64,000 nucleotides of DNA from Alloalcanivorax xenomutans (GTDB taxonomy: Bacteria; Pseudomonadota; Gammaproteobacteria; Pseudomonadales; Alcanivoracaceae), in the NCBI RefSeq assembly GCF_900217905.1, contig NZ_OBMO01000018.1, positions 1-64,000 on the forward strand, given 5' to 3'. The translations under genes and the position numbers were made by a program. Shown piece after piece: positions 55,383 to 64,000 of this stretch; positions within the stretch are counted from its first letter, which is position 1; the number at the start of each line of letters is the position of its first letter. The notes beneath the pieces were generated by a model that was not told the DNA's origin, ran no database searches, and worked only from the letters and a program-made list of their open reading frames with translations.

Positions 55383-57389
55383 ATGAACTATTTCGTCACC
55401 GGGGCCACCGGTTTCATCGGCCGCTTTCTGGTTGCCCGGCTTCTGAAACGGGAAGACAGCCGGGTCTTCGCCCTGGTTCGCCCAGGCTCCGAATACAAGC
55501 TGGAGGCTCTGCGGAGGCGGCTGGGCGTCGAAGAGCAGCGCCTGGTACCGATTACCGGCGATCTGACGAGAAAAAGCCTGGGTCTGAGCAAGCGGGACCT
55601 GGATGACCTGGCCGGCCAGATCGACCACTTCTTCCATCTCGCGGCGATCTACGATCTCAATGCCGACGAGAACACCCAGCGTTACACCAATATCGAAGGC
55701 ACCCGCCAAACCCTGAAACTGGCGGAACAGCTGCAGGCCGGCTGTTTCCATCATGTTTCCTCGGTGGCCGCCGGCGGACTCTATCCCGGCACCTTCACCG
55801 AGGACATGTTCGAAGAGGCCTCCGGCCTGGACAATCCCTACCTGCTGACCAAGCACGAATCGGAAGCCCTGGTACGCCAGGAGAGCCGGATCCCCTGGCG
55901 CATTTACCGGCCGTCTCTGGTAGTGGGCCATTCCCAGACTGGGGAAATGGACAAAATCGACGGCCCGTACTACTTCTTCAAACTGATCCAGAAGCTCAAG
56001 GATTATCTGCCCAACTGGTTCCCGCTGGTGGGCGTGGAAAGCGGCCATTTCAATATCGTGCCGGTGGACTTCGTCGCCAGTGCCCTGGATCACATCGCCC
56101 ATCTGCCGGAGGGGAACGGCCAGTGTTTTCACCTGACCGCCGAGCGCAGCTATAACTTCAGCGAGGTGATGGATATCATCGCCGGCGCCGCCCAGGCGCC
56201 ACGTATGCCGGTGCGCCTGGATAACCGCGTCTTCAATGCGGTCCCTGGTTTCGTCAAAAAAGGCGTCAACGCGCTGACCCCGAAAGCACTGATCAACCAG
56301 CTGCTGGAAAGTCTGGACATCCCGCCCACCATTGTTCAGTTCCTGGCATTCCCGACTCAGTACGACAACCAACGGGCCAGGGCTGCTCTGGAAGGCAGCG
56401 GCATTGAAGTGCCGGATCTGGAAAGCTACATCCAGCAATTGTGGGATTTCTGGGAAAATCACCTGGACCCGGAGCGGGATCAGCGCAAGGACGAATTGCA
56501 GCCGCTACCGTCCTTGCCTGACAAGGTGGAGGACAAGGTCGTGCTGATCACCGGGGCCACTTCCGGGATCGGCAAGGCCTCGGCCCTGAAGCTGGCCCGC
56601 GCTGGAGCCACCGTGCTGGTGGTGGCCCGCACTCCGGAGAAACTGGAAGAGACCCTGCACGAGATCAAGCAGGTGGGAGGCATCGCCCGGGCCTACCGTT
56701 GCGACGTCTCGAAGATGGAATCCGTGGATGATCTGGTGAAGGAGGTTCTGGCGGATTACGGACGCGTCGACATCCTGGTGAACAACGCTGGCCATTCCAT
56801 CCGCCGCTCGGTGGTCAACTCGGTCTATCGTTTCCACGATTTCGAACGCACCATGCAATTGAACTACTTCGGCTCATTGCGGCTGATCATGCGCCTGTTA
56901 CCGAGCATGCTGGAACAGGGCAGCGGACACGTCATCAATATTTCCAGCATCGGCGTTCTGACCAACGCACCGCGCTTCTCCGCCTATGTGGCATCCAAGG
57001 CGGCGCTGGATTCGTTCACCCGCTGTGCCGCCAGCGAGCTGGCTCACCAGGGCATCCGTTTCACCACCATCAACATGCCGCTGGTGCGCACGCCGATGAT
57101 CGCACCCACCAAGCTGTACAATCACGTACCCACCATCAGCCCCAGCCAGGCGGCGGACATGATCTGCGACGCCATCGTGCGCCAGCCCAAGCGGATCGCC
57201 ACCAGTCTTGGCGTCCTCGGTCAGGTGATGCATTTCATTACCCCCCGGGCCACGGAAACGATCATGAACACCGGCTACAAGCTGTTCTCCGACTCCGCCG
57301 CCGCGATGGGGCGGCGTGAGCGCACGCCCAAACGGATCAGCCGCGAGCAGGCGGCCTTCTCCCGGTTGTTTAAGGGGATTCACTGGTAG
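55383..57389 (+). CDS. Two-domain fatty acyl-CoA reductase (alcohol-forming)
   Basis: This 668-residue fusion follows the Marinobacter FAR layout (about 660 residues), which reduces fatty acyl-CoA to fatty alcohol for wax esters. The N-terminal extended SDR has TGATGFIG (6-13), HHVSSVAAGG and Y153-x3-K157. The C-terminal classical SDR has TGATSGIG (390-397), NNAGHSIRRS and Y535-x3-K539. Both halves thus keep their catalytic residues. The ATG at 55383 is preceded by GAGGG; earlier in-frame starts (55278) lie in the leader. Its promoter carries a TetR-type operator. The leader contains another copy of the dispersed motif (TAAACAGGCTCTA, 55334-55346). The wax ester synthase is not in the window. 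Confidence 0.9.
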   Translation: MNYFVTGATGFIGRFLVARLLKREDSRVFALVRPGSEYKLEALRRRLGVEEQRLVPITGDLTRKSLGLSKRDLDDLAGQIDHFFHLAAIYDLNADENTQRYTNIEGTRQTLKLAEQLQAGCFHHVSSVAAGGLYPGTFTEDMFEEASGLDNPYLLTKHESEALVRQESRIPWRIYRPSLVVGHSQTGEMDKIDGPYYFFKLIQKLKDYLPNWFPLVGVESGHFNIVPVDFVASALDHIAHLPEGNGQCFHLTAERSYNFSEVMDIIAGAAQAPRMPVRLDNRVFNAVPGFVKKGVNALTPKALINQLLESLDIPPTIVQFLAFPTQYDNQRARAALEGSGIEVPDLESYIQQLWDFWENHLDPERDQRKDELQPLPSLPDKVEDKVVLITGATSGIGKASALKLARAGATVLVVARTPEKLEETLHEIKQVGGIARAYRCDVSKMESVDDLVKEVLADYGRVDILVNNAGHSIRRSVVNSVYRFHDFERTMQLNYFGSLRLIMRLLPSMLEQGSGHVINISSIGVLTNAPRFSAYVASKAALDSFTRCAASELAHQGIRFTTINMPLVRTPMIAPTKLYNHVPTISPSQAADMICDAIVRQPKRIATSLGVLGQVMHFITPRATETIMNTGYKLFSDSAAAMGRRERTPKRISREQAAFSRLFKGIHW

Positions 57390-57436
57390 CGGGTGCGTTC
57401 TGCACGATGGAGGTGGCCGCCATGGACGGCGGGCAT

Positions 57437-57461
57437 AAAAAAGGCCCCGCCGTGGGGCCTT
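57437..57461 (-). terminator. Terminator of the epoxide-hydrolase-like gene
   Basis: On the minus strand AAGGCCCC-ACGGC-GGGGCCTT is followed by a T run, about 90 bases after the stop codon. On the plus strand only an A-rich tail follows, so it is mainly a minus-strand terminator, with partial stem use for the reductase. Confidence 0.8.
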
Positions 57462-57552
57462 GAAAAACCGGATATACCGGAAGCATACGCAGCGGGGCTT
57501 GCGCCCCGGAGAGAATAGTCGCCGATCCACGCCCGGCTGCCCTTGATACAGA

Positions 57553-58536
57553 TCAGGGTTCGGGGTGATCCTCTCCGGGCGGGGCCGCCTCAGCCAGAAA
57601 CGCCAGCATCTCCCGATTCACTTCCGCCGCCTGCTCCATCTGGATCCAGTGCCCGCACTGGTCCAGCACCACGGTATTCAGATTCGGCACATAGTCCGGC
57701 ATGCGTGCCAGAGCCTTCTGACTGAACATCAATACCGGGTCTTGCATGCCACCGAGAAACAGCACCGGCGCCTGAATCGTCCAGTTGTCGTCAGCGCGGC
57801 TTTCCTCCCAGGAGATATCCATGGCTCGATACCAGTTGAGCGCCCCGGTAAACCCGGTCTTCTCGAAACGGGCCACGTAATAATCCAGGTCTTCCTCACG
57901 CATCCAGCGCGAGGGCCGTGCCGGCACGCGCATGGAATCCAGCACACCGCTGTCATCCGGTGCCACCTGGAAATTGGCCATGCCTTCGGCGGAAAGATTG
58001 TGGAACAGAGCCCGCAGGCTATAGCGAACATCCTCACCAAGCTCCCGTTCCGGCGCTTCGGCTTGCTGAAAATAAAGCATATAAAAGAAATGATCCCCGA
58101 ACAGCTCCCGCATCGCCTCGGTGGGCGCGCGTGGCGAGGGGCCACCGTAGGGGACCGACAGCCCAACTACCGCTGTCACCCGCTCCGGGTAGGTCCTGGC
58201 CACTTCCCAGGCCAGCGCGCATCCCCAATCATGCCCCACCAGCACCGCCCGTTCGGCACCGAGGGCATCAATCAGGGCCACCACATCCCCGGCCAGCCGG
58301 GACAGGCGGCAGTCCTCCACCGTCGCCGCTCCACGGGTTTCGCCGTACCCGCGCAAATCCGGCGCCACGGCGTGGTATCCGGACTGGGCCAGTACCGGTA
58401 ATTGATATCGCCACGACGCCCAGCACTCCGGGAAGCCGTGCAAACACAACACCAAAGGGGCGCCTTTGACGCCGGCTTCGGCAATGAACATATCCAGACC
58501 GTTGGCGGGCACCCGCCGCTCTTGTATAAATCCCAT
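57553..58536 (-). CDS. Alpha/beta hydrolase, soluble epoxide hydrolase-like
   Basis: Protein of 327 residues with the alpha/beta hydrolase fold: the oxyanion region LCLHGFPECWASWRYQLPVL, the nucleophile elbow GHDWGCALAWE (nucleophile Asp in HDWG), a cap domain with Tyr residues, and the catalytic His in QCGHWIQME. The HGxP and HDWG motifs are those of epoxide hydrolases or haloalkane dehalogenases; the HGFPE form favours epoxide hydrolase. The ATG at 58536 has AGGAA upstream. The substrate is unknown. Confidence 0.84.
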   Translation of the reverse strand: MGFIQERRVPANGLDMFIAEAGVKGAPLVLCLHGFPECWASWRYQLPVLAQSGYHAVAPDLRGYGETRGAATVEDCRLSRLAGDVVALIDALGAERAVLVGHDWGCALAWEVARTYPERVTAVVGLSVPYGGPSPRAPTEAMRELFGDHFFYMLYFQQAEAPERELGEDVRYSLRALFHNLSAEGMANFQVAPDDSGVLDSMRVPARPSRWMREEDLDYYVARFEKTGFTGALNWYRAMDISWEESRADDNWTIQAPVLFLGGMQDPVLMFSQKALARMPDYVPNLNTVVLDQCGHWIQMEQAAEVNREMLAFLAEAAPPGEDHPEP

Positions 58537-58908
58537 CTTGATTTCCTGGAACCCGCTTTTGCCGGGACAATAATCCGGAACTACCCGGTTATCGGACGCA
58601 CGACGCATCCGGCACCGAAACCCGTCATGCTGGTTGGGTGGAAACGAGGCCCATTCCATGGTTCCCTAACCTGCGTCATTCTGGCAATGTGACACCGGAG
58701 CCACACCCTGGCAAGCTGCGGGCGGGCCACACCTTGATCCATTCCTCCGCGGAGCGGCTATTCAGGTAGAATATCGGTAGAGAATACCAATCCGGTGTCG
58801 ATGGCGCCGGGCCCGGCCACCAGCCATCCCCGGCAAGGGCACGGCGGCACCGCCGCTCCAGCTTCGGCAAAGACGGGCACTCGCAAAACCGGCTCTAGGA
58901 ACAGCAGC
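58537..58908. other. Divergent intergenic region, epoxide-hydrolase-like / adenylate cyclase
   Basis: The 372 bases contain a TAGAAT (about 58772) and a direct-repeat segment GGTAGAATA / GGTAGAGAATA. No good -35 is visible. In-frame GTG and ATG codons at 58795 and 58801 could start a longer cyclase, but their ribosome sites are weak. No other gene is seen. Confidence 0.45.
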
Positions 58909-60405
58909 GTGGACGATCCTTCAAGACAGCAACCGCAACAAAAAAAGCACCGGTTCCGCCGGCTGTTGCGCCCTTACCTGCCCGCCTACTTCCCGGTGGC
59001 CTGGAAGATGGGCCTGTCGATCTCCGCCATGATTCTTTTGGGCATGGCCGTTCTCGGCACTCTGCTGCTGAACAACCAGCTTGAGCGCATGCGTCAGCAG
59101 GCGGACAGTTTCGGTGGTGCCATCGCCTCCCAATTGGCACATACCGCCCGCGAACCCTTACTGGCCGAGGACCGCTTCCTGCTCAAGGTGCACATCAATA
59201 ATCTGGTCCGCAGTGACAATATTTACGGCGCCACCCTGTTTGACCGGGACGGCGGCCTGATCGATGAAGCGGGAGTGCAGCCGGCCCGGCGCGGTCCCTT
59301 GAGCGAAGCGGGCGTCAGCCGTTGGACCATGGCCGGCTCGCCCATGAGCACCTATATTTCCCCGGTAATGGTCAACGATATCCAGGTCGGCGCGGTGGCG
59401 ATCACTCTCTCCGATCAACCTATCGCTCTGGCCCAGAAAGAGGTCCGGACGGCCATGATCACCGCCACCGTGATCATGGGGCTGATCGCCATAATCGCCT
59501 CTTTCGTGATCAGCCGCCGGCTGTCCCAGCCAATCCGTGATCTGCTGGCCGCCACCAGCGCCATGCGGCGTGGCGACTTGCAGTTCCGTATTCGTGAACG
59601 CCGCAATGACGAGATCGGTCTGCTGATCGAAGCCTACAACAGCATGGCCCATAGCATGCTGGAGAAAGATCAGGTGGAAAGGGTACTGCAGCGTTTCGTC
59701 AGTCCTTCGGTGGCGAAAAGCATGATGGCCGACCTGGATCAGGTCACCCTCGGCGGTCGCGACGTCAACGCCACGGTGGTGTTCGCCGATATCGTCGGCT
59801 TCACCCGGTTGTCGGAAAGCCTGGCGCCGGAGGCGGTGGCCCATATGCTCAACGTTTACTTCGATGCCGTCGCCTGGGCGGCGGATTCCTATCGCGGCAC
59901 CATCGACAAGTACATGGGTGACTGCGCCATGATCGTGTTCGGGGTGCCGGAAGAGGATCCCGAGCACTTGTTCCATGGCCTCTGCTGCGCGGTGATGATC
60001 CAGCGCCTGATTCAGCGCCTCAACGAACATCGGCAGGCCCGCGGCCTGACCACCGTGGAATTCCGTATCGGAATCAATTCCGGCGCCATGCTGGCCGGGA
60101 ACCTGGGCTCCCGTGACCGCATGCAATATACGGTGGTCGGCGATACCGTGAATCTGGCGTCACGGCTTTCCAACATGGCCGCCGCCGGCGAAATCATCGC
60201 CGCCGCCGCCGTGTTCAAGGACGCCAACATCGCCCCCCGGGTGCGGGCGCTGGAATACGGCTCCATGCGCGTTCGCGGCCGGCAGGAGCCGGTCAGCACT
60301 TACCGGGTCGATGGCGTGCACGCCTTGTCCGAAACTCTGATGGAGCAACGTATCGCCCAGTTCCTGACCCGCCTCAACACGGACGGACACCGTGCATCGT
60401 CCTGA
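58909..60405 (+). CDS. Membrane-bound class III adenylate/guanylate cyclase with HAMP domain
   Basis: Protein of 498 residues: a first membrane helix (about residues 30-52), an extracytoplasmic sensing region of about 130 residues, a second helix, a HAMP domain (SRRLSQPIRDLLAATSAMRRGDLQFRIRE) and a cyclase catalytic domain. The catalytic domain has the first metal Asp in VFADIVGFTRLSE, the second in KYMGDCAMIVFG, and VVGDTVNLASRLSN. It should make cAMP (or cGMP) in response to an outside signal. The GTG at 58909 has TAGGA eight bases upstream. The TPR lipoprotein gene overlaps its end by 14 bases, suggesting an operon. Confidence 0.88.
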   Translation: MDDPSRQQPQQKKHRFRRLLRPYLPAYFPVAWKMGLSISAMILLGMAVLGTLLLNNQLERMRQQADSFGGAIASQLAHTAREPLLAEDRFLLKVHINNLVRSDNIYGATLFDRDGGLIDEAGVQPARRGPLSEAGVSRWTMAGSPMSTYISPVMVNDIQVGAVAITLSDQPIALAQKEVRTAMITATVIMGLIAIIASFVISRRLSQPIRDLLAATSAMRRGDLQFRIRERRNDEIGLLIEAYNSMAHSMLEKDQVERVLQRFVSPSVAKSMMADLDQVTLGGRDVNATVVFADIVGFTRLSESLAPEAVAHMLNVYFDAVAWAADSYRGTIDKYMGDCAMIVFGVPEEDPEHLFHGLCCAVMIQRLIQRLNEHRQARGLTTVEFRIGINSGAMLAGNLGSRDRMQYTVVGDTVNLASRLSNMAAAGEIIAAAAVFKDANIAPRVRALEYGSMRVRGRQEPVSTYRVDGVHALSETLMEQRIAQFLTRLNTDGHRASS

Positions 60406-61447
60406 TTCAGCTCGCCGCCCCACTCTTCTTCTGCTGGCGGGACTGATCGCCTTGAGCGCTTGCCAGACCACGCCGCCGCCACCGGAGGTTACCCGGGAGT
60501 CGTTGCAACAGGCGCTCCATGAGCACCATTACCGGGAAGCGCTGACCATGCTGGATACGCGCCTGCTGCAAGACCCGGATCAGCCGGAACTGAGCCAACA
60601 GCGCGAAGACATCATCAAGGCAAGCCGCGAATACCGTGAGCAAACCCTGGCGGAAGCGCAGCGTCTGGCCGGGCAGGAGCAATGGCGTGACGCCCAGGGG
60701 CTGCTGGAGTCCACCGGCGGGCATCTGATCCATCCCGGCCCATTGGTGGCCTTGCGTGAATCACTGCACCAGCAGGAAGCCCAGCGCCTGCGGCAACGTC
60801 TTTCCGAATGGTGGCAGGCCCAGGCCCGTGCGCTGTTGGACAGCGCCACTCTGGACAGCACGCTCACCGGCTACACCCTGCCGGAGGCGGGACAAACCCT
60901 TGAGCTCCGCCAGGCCTTGAAAGCCGATTTGTCCGAGCGACTCACCGAGGTGGGAAACACCTACGCCGAGCAAGGCGACTGGTCGCGGGCGCAACGGGCC
61001 TTACATCTGGCGCACCAGCTGCAACCGGATCAACCCGCGCCCGAGGCTCTGGGTCAGGCGCAACAGGTACTGGCCCGGGCCCGCCAAAGGGCCGAGCAGC
61101 AACAAACTCAGCGCCAGCGGGAACGCTCCGAGTCATTGATGGCGGCCTACCGCGAGAGCGGCTCCCTGAAGGATCTGCTGGCGATACGGGAATACCTGCG
61201 ATCCGCCCCCAACAACCACCTCACCGCTTTGCGCGACGAGGTGGAGACACTTTGCCGTGAACGCTACACCAAGGATATGGCCACCGGAGATGCCCTCTAC
61301 GCCCGTGGTGAATACCAGGCCGCATACGCTATCTGGCAGGAGCTCAAGCCCCTGGCACCCGACAACGTGGAACTCAACAAGAAGCTGGAACGAACCCGGC
61401 GAGTCCTCAACAACCTGAGGGCGCTGGACGCCACCTCATCGGAGTAG
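60392..61447 (+). CDS. TPR-containing lipoprotein
   Basis: Predicted outer-membrane lipoprotein of 351 residues with lipobox LSAC and Cys24, followed by a mostly helical mature part rich in Gln, Arg and Leu, with tetratricopeptide-like repeats (LAEAQRLAGQEQWRDAQGLLES; VGNTYAEQGDWSRAQRALHLAHQLQPD; GDALYARGEYQAAYAIWQELKPLAPDN). The start is a GTG at 60392 that overlaps the cyclase gene by 14 bases. It may be a partner of the cyclase sensor domain. The family is not named. Coiled-coil in the middle (QQTQRQRERSES) is likely. Confidence 0.8.
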   Translation: MHRPDSARRPTLLLLAGLIALSACQTTPPPPEVTRESLQQALHEHHYREALTMLDTRLLQDPDQPELSQQREDIIKASREYREQTLAEAQRLAGQEQWRDAQGLLESTGGHLIHPGPLVALRESLHQQEAQRLRQRLSEWWQAQARALLDSATLDSTLTGYTLPEAGQTLELRQALKADLSERLTEVGNTYAEQGDWSRAQRALHLAHQLQPDQPAPEALGQAQQVLARARQRAEQQQTQRQRERSESLMAAYRESGSLKDLLAIREYLRSAPNNHLTALRDEVETLCRERYTKDMATGDALYARGEYQAAYAIWQELKPLAPDNVELNKKLERTRRVLNNLRALDATSSE

Positions 61448-61497
61448 CCCCCGCGCCTCTCTCGCCTGAATCACCGAGAGCCCAGAAAGGAAGCAGA

Positions 61498-61525
61498 GGA
61501 AGCGGCTGGTGGGCCAACCGCTTCC
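61498..61525. other. GC stem-loop between convergent genes
   Basis: GGAAGCGG-C-TGG pairs with CCA-A-CCGCTTCC around a GGG loop region, between the lipoprotein gene and gspD, both ending here. There is no T run on either side, so it is a weak or rho-dependent terminator candidate. Confidence 0.4.
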
Positions 61526-61534
61526 GAAGGAGTC

Positions 61535-63724
61535 TTACTGTTCGTCGCCGGACTGGTTCTTCTGCGCCGCCGAGCCCTGTTCAGCGTTGATCACCGGTCC
61601 GGAGGCCGGCGGCACCACACTCTCATCGGCGCTGCGCTGTTGCTCACGCTCATAGGCCCGGCGATAGTCGTCGGAAGTGCTGGTACGGCCGTTGAACAGC
61701 CGGTCAACCCGGGTGGGCAGCGGGTTCTTCACTTCCTGCACCAACTCGCCATTCTCATCGACGCTGAACTGCATGGCGGTGATCCCCATGTACTTGTCGC
61801 GCGTCATATCCACCAGACGTTCATTGCTTTCCAGGATGGTCGGTTTGATAAAGACCATCAGATTGCGTTTCACGTGGGTCTCGCTGGTGGAGCGGAACAG
61901 CACCCCCAGGAGCGGAATATCCCCCAGTAACGGCACCTTGCGCACCGTCTTCTGCACGTCATCGCTGATCAAACCGCCCAGGGCAATGGTCTGGCCATCA
62001 TCCGCCAGCACCGTGGTGGTCAACTGGCGCTTGGTGGTGATGATATCGGACGCGGAGGAATCATCCTTCACCGCGGAAGTTTCCTGATCCAGCTCCAGCC
62101 GGATGGTATCCATACCCGCCAGATGCGGGGTGACTTTCAGGGTCAGCCCCACGTCTTCCCGCTGGATGGTGGTAAACGGGTTGGCGGTGGTGGAACTGGA
62201 GGAAGTGGACTGCCCGGTAATAAACGGCACGTTCTCGCCCACGATGATGGAGGCTTCCTGATTATCCAGTGTCAGAATGCTGGGCGTGGACAGCAGATTG
62301 GTGTTGGTGGTGCTGGCCAGGGCCTGAACCAGAGCACCCCAACGCAGGTTACCATCCGCATCGGTTTCACCGAAACCGGCGGCGATACCGTCGCCCAGCG
62401 TCAGGTTGGTGGGATCGTCGGTGAGCATGGCCTGAATCAGCCCTTGCACGCTGAGCCCCTGACCGGAGAAATTGACGCCACCATAACCACCGCTGCTACT
62501 GCCGGCCAGATACTGAAAGCCCAGGCTGTCAGCCTTGTCACCGGTGACCTCCACAATCGCCGCCTCAATCAGAATCTGGGTGCGGCGCACATCCAGTTGA
62601 CTGATCACCGATTGCAACTCGTTCATCATTTCCGGCTCGGCGCGAATCACCAGGGCGTTGAGTGACGCATCCGCCTGGATCGACACTTTATTGTCGCCGG
62701 TTCCGGCCACGGCGGCACCGCTGGCACCGCCCGCGGCGCCGGAACCTTCCCCGCCCTTGCGCACCGCCGCCGCCCCCTGGGCGAAGTTCATCAGCAGTTC
62801 GGCCATATCCTCGGCATCACCGTGGCTCAAGCGAATCACCTGAACCCGGCTGGAAGCGGAAGACGGCGTATCCAACCGTGAGATCAATGGCAGCAAACGC
62901 GCCCGGGTGGCCCGGTCGCCTTTCAGGATCAGGCGGTTGGTGCGCTCATCGGCCACCACCGTGGCGGACTCCGCCCTCGGCGCGCGGCGATTGCCTCCGG
63001 CCGCCTGCGTGCTGCTGACCAGTTGATCGAGTAACGACACCATGTTGCCGGCGAAAGCATGCCGCAGTTGCACAATTTCCACCTCCTCGCTTTCAGTATT
63101 ATCGAGGTGGTGAATGATGGCGCGCATGCGCTGAATGTTGTCCGCGTGGTCACTGATAATCAGGGCGTTGGCGGAGCCCACCGCCGCCAGGTGGCCGTAC
63201 TGGGGCACCAGGGGACGCAGTACCGGTACCAACTCCTCCACCGGAGAGTTCTGTACCGCGATCACCTGGGTCACCAGCTCCTCACCGCCAGCTTCGTTGG
63301 CCTCGGTCATCGGCAAGTTGCTTTGCTTGGCGGTGGTGTTGGTGACGATCTTGACCACATCGCCGGAAGGCACCGCGGCGTAACCGTGCACCTGCAACAC
63401 CGACAGGAACAGCTCATAGACCTCGGCGGACGTCAGCGGCTGATTGGATATCACCGTCACATCCCGGGCCCGGACCCGCGGGTCGACCACGAAATTCTTG
63501 CCGGTCATCTCCGCCACCTGGCTGATAAACGCCTGTATATCCGCATTGCGAATATTGACGGTCCATGTCTTGCCATCGGCATTCTGCACCACCTGGTCCT
63601 GGCCGGCGCGCTGCGCGTGGGCCGGCGGGCTCACGGACACAACAAGGACAGCCAGGATGCTGCCTAGGGCCGGTGCCAGGAGCCTCTTGGCAGAAACTCC
63701 GCGGTGCTGTTTCAGGGGCTCCAT
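61535..63724 (-). CDS. gspD: Type II secretion system secretin GspD
   Basis: Outer-membrane secretin channel of the type II system. The 729-residue protein has a signal peptide (cleavage about after AHA), N0 domain (VNIRNADIQAFISQVAEMTGKNF), N1-N3 domains, and the secretin core with GENVPFITGQ and VPLLGDIPLLGVLFR near the C-terminus. A Gly/Ala-rich insert occurs in N3 (EGSGAAGGASGAA). The C-terminal ~90 residues after the core are polar. gspC ends 10 bp upstream, as in the standard gspC-gspD operon. Confidence 0.96.
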   Translation of the reverse strand: MEPLKQHRGVSAKRLLAPALGSILAVLVVSVSPPAHAQRAGQDQVVQNADGKTWTVNIRNADIQAFISQVAEMTGKNFVVDPRVRARDVTVISNQPLTSAEVYELFLSVLQVHGYAAVPSGDVVKIVTNTTAKQSNLPMTEANEAGGEELVTQVIAVQNSPVEELVPVLRPLVPQYGHLAAVGSANALIISDHADNIQRMRAIIHHLDNTESEEVEIVQLRHAFAGNMVSLLDQLVSSTQAAGGNRRAPRAESATVVADERTNRLILKGDRATRARLLPLISRLDTPSSASSRVQVIRLSHGDAEDMAELLMNFAQGAAAVRKGGEGSGAAGGASGAAVAGTGDNKVSIQADASLNALVIRAEPEMMNELQSVISQLDVRRTQILIEAAIVEVTGDKADSLGFQYLAGSSSGGYGGVNFSGQGLSVQGLIQAMLTDDPTNLTLGDGIAAGFGETDADGNLRWGALVQALASTTNTNLLSTPSILTLDNQEASIIVGENVPFITGQSTSSSSTTANPFTTIQREDVGLTLKVTPHLAGMDTIRLELDQETSAVKDDSSASDIITTKRQLTTTVLADDGQTIALGGLISDDVQKTVRKVPLLGDIPLLGVLFRSTSETHVKRNLMVFIKPTILESNERLVDMTRDKYMGITAMQFSVDENGELVQEVKNPLPTRVDRLFNGRTSTSDDYRRAYEREQQRSADESVVPPASGPVINAEQGSAAQKNQSGDEQ

Positions 63725-63734
63725 AAAGGTCTCG

Positions 63735-64000
63735 CTACGGTGGATAACTCACGGTGAATTCCTGATCGCCACGCTGTACCACGATGGTGGCGCTCTGGGA
63801 CTCCTGGAACGACTGCAACGCCGCCAGGTCATTTTCCTCGGTGCCCAGGGGGTACCCGTTCACCGACAAAATCACGTCGCCCTGATTCAGGCCGACCTGC
63901 TCGATCAGTTGTTTTGGCGCGGAAGAGCCCAGCGAGTACCCCTGGCTCTCGCCACTGGTGACGGCCTTGAGACCGAGCTGGCGAATCAGGGTGGTGCGCT
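63735..64000 (-). CDS. gspC: Type II secretion protein GspC, C-terminal part (cut by window edge)
   Basis: Reading from the right edge, the frame encodes 88 residues to a TAG stop at 63735-63737: the end of a PDZ domain (KQLIEQVGLNQGDVILSVNG, then ESQSATIVVQRGDQEF). PDZ-type GspC ends directly before gspD, 10 bp upstream. GspC connects the inner-membrane platform to the secretin. The start lies beyond the window, so length and lack of defects cannot be judged. Confidence 0.9.
   Translation of the reverse strand, partial: RTTLIRQLGLKAVTSGESQGYSLGSSAPKQLIEQVGLNQGDVILSVNGYPLGTEENDLAALQSFQESQSATIVVQRGDQEFTVSYPP

Noticed and set aside
57437-57461. Terminator dedicated to the acyl-CoA reductase
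   Set aside because: The T run is on the minus strand only, so the structure serves mainly the opposite gene.

Overview
The window reads as a chromosomal segment of a GC-rich, hydrocarbon-degrading gammaproteobacterium, most likely of the Alcanivorax / Alloalcanivorax type. This is inferred from three things: a two-domain fatty acyl-CoA reductase of the Marinobacter wax-ester type (55383-57389), a long stretch of gene order shared with the Pseudomonas aeruginosa bamD-pil-ispH-ileS-rpsT-obg-ispB locus, and the overall codon style. No 16S sequence is present to settle the genus. I see no transposase, integrase, prophage, CRISPR array or tRNA. Most of the window is core genome.

Layout. 1-400 is the leader and strong promoter of an rRNA operon whose 16S gene lies just beyond the left edge. 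400-10004 carries branched-chain amino acid and phospholipid genes (pssA, ilvC, divergent ilvY, and ilvBH). Between ilvY and ilvBH lie a TRAP-type binding protein, an acyl-CoA ligase, a small M23 peptidase and a LysE exporter. 10454-12201 holds a DUF4124 protein and a sterol-desaturase-family membrane hydroxylase. 12530-19572 is clpB, pgeF, rluD, bamD, nadE.

19938-30638 is the type IV pilus block: a PP0621-like protein, pilS, pilR, thiO, a fimT-like pseudopilin, then the minor-pilin operon fimU-pilV-pilW-pilX-pilY1-pilE on the minus strand. That operon faces the opposite way from its P. aeruginosa counterpart. It is preceded by a perfect CRP/Vfr-type palindrome, and the window also encodes a class III adenylate cyclase (58909-60405), so a cAMP link is plausible.

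30854-38376 is a minus-strand essential-gene operon, read murJ-ribF-ileS-lspA-fkpB-ispH. rpsT (with a TTG start) diverges from it. 39065-42149 is rplU-rpmA / obgE-proB, and ispB diverges. 43417-54382 is a mixed region: YajG-like lipoprotein, SelW-like protein, CPXCG and HIT proteins, MAPEG protein, AraC regulator, SDR, phasin-like protein, ABC1 kinase, outer-membrane barrel, CoxE/MoxR pair and ABM-domain protein. 54498-57389 is a TetR regulator divergent from the fatty acyl-CoA reductase, with a perfect operator palindrome on the reductase promoter. 57553-64000 holds an epoxide-hydrolase-like enzyme, the adenylate cyclase with a TPR lipoprotein, and gspD with the 3' end of gspC (type II secretion).

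The most unusual non-coding features are structured repeats. They are a ~298 bp element with 45-46 bp terminal inverted repeats and two inner stem-loops (12206-12503), short copies of its end motif scattered near gene ends, a nested REPIN-like element with inverted heptamer arms (31802-31968), and two adjacent cloverleaf-forming inverted repeats (44377-44669). I found no convincing new multi-gene defence or enzyme system. These repeats and the regulatory sites are the best leads.
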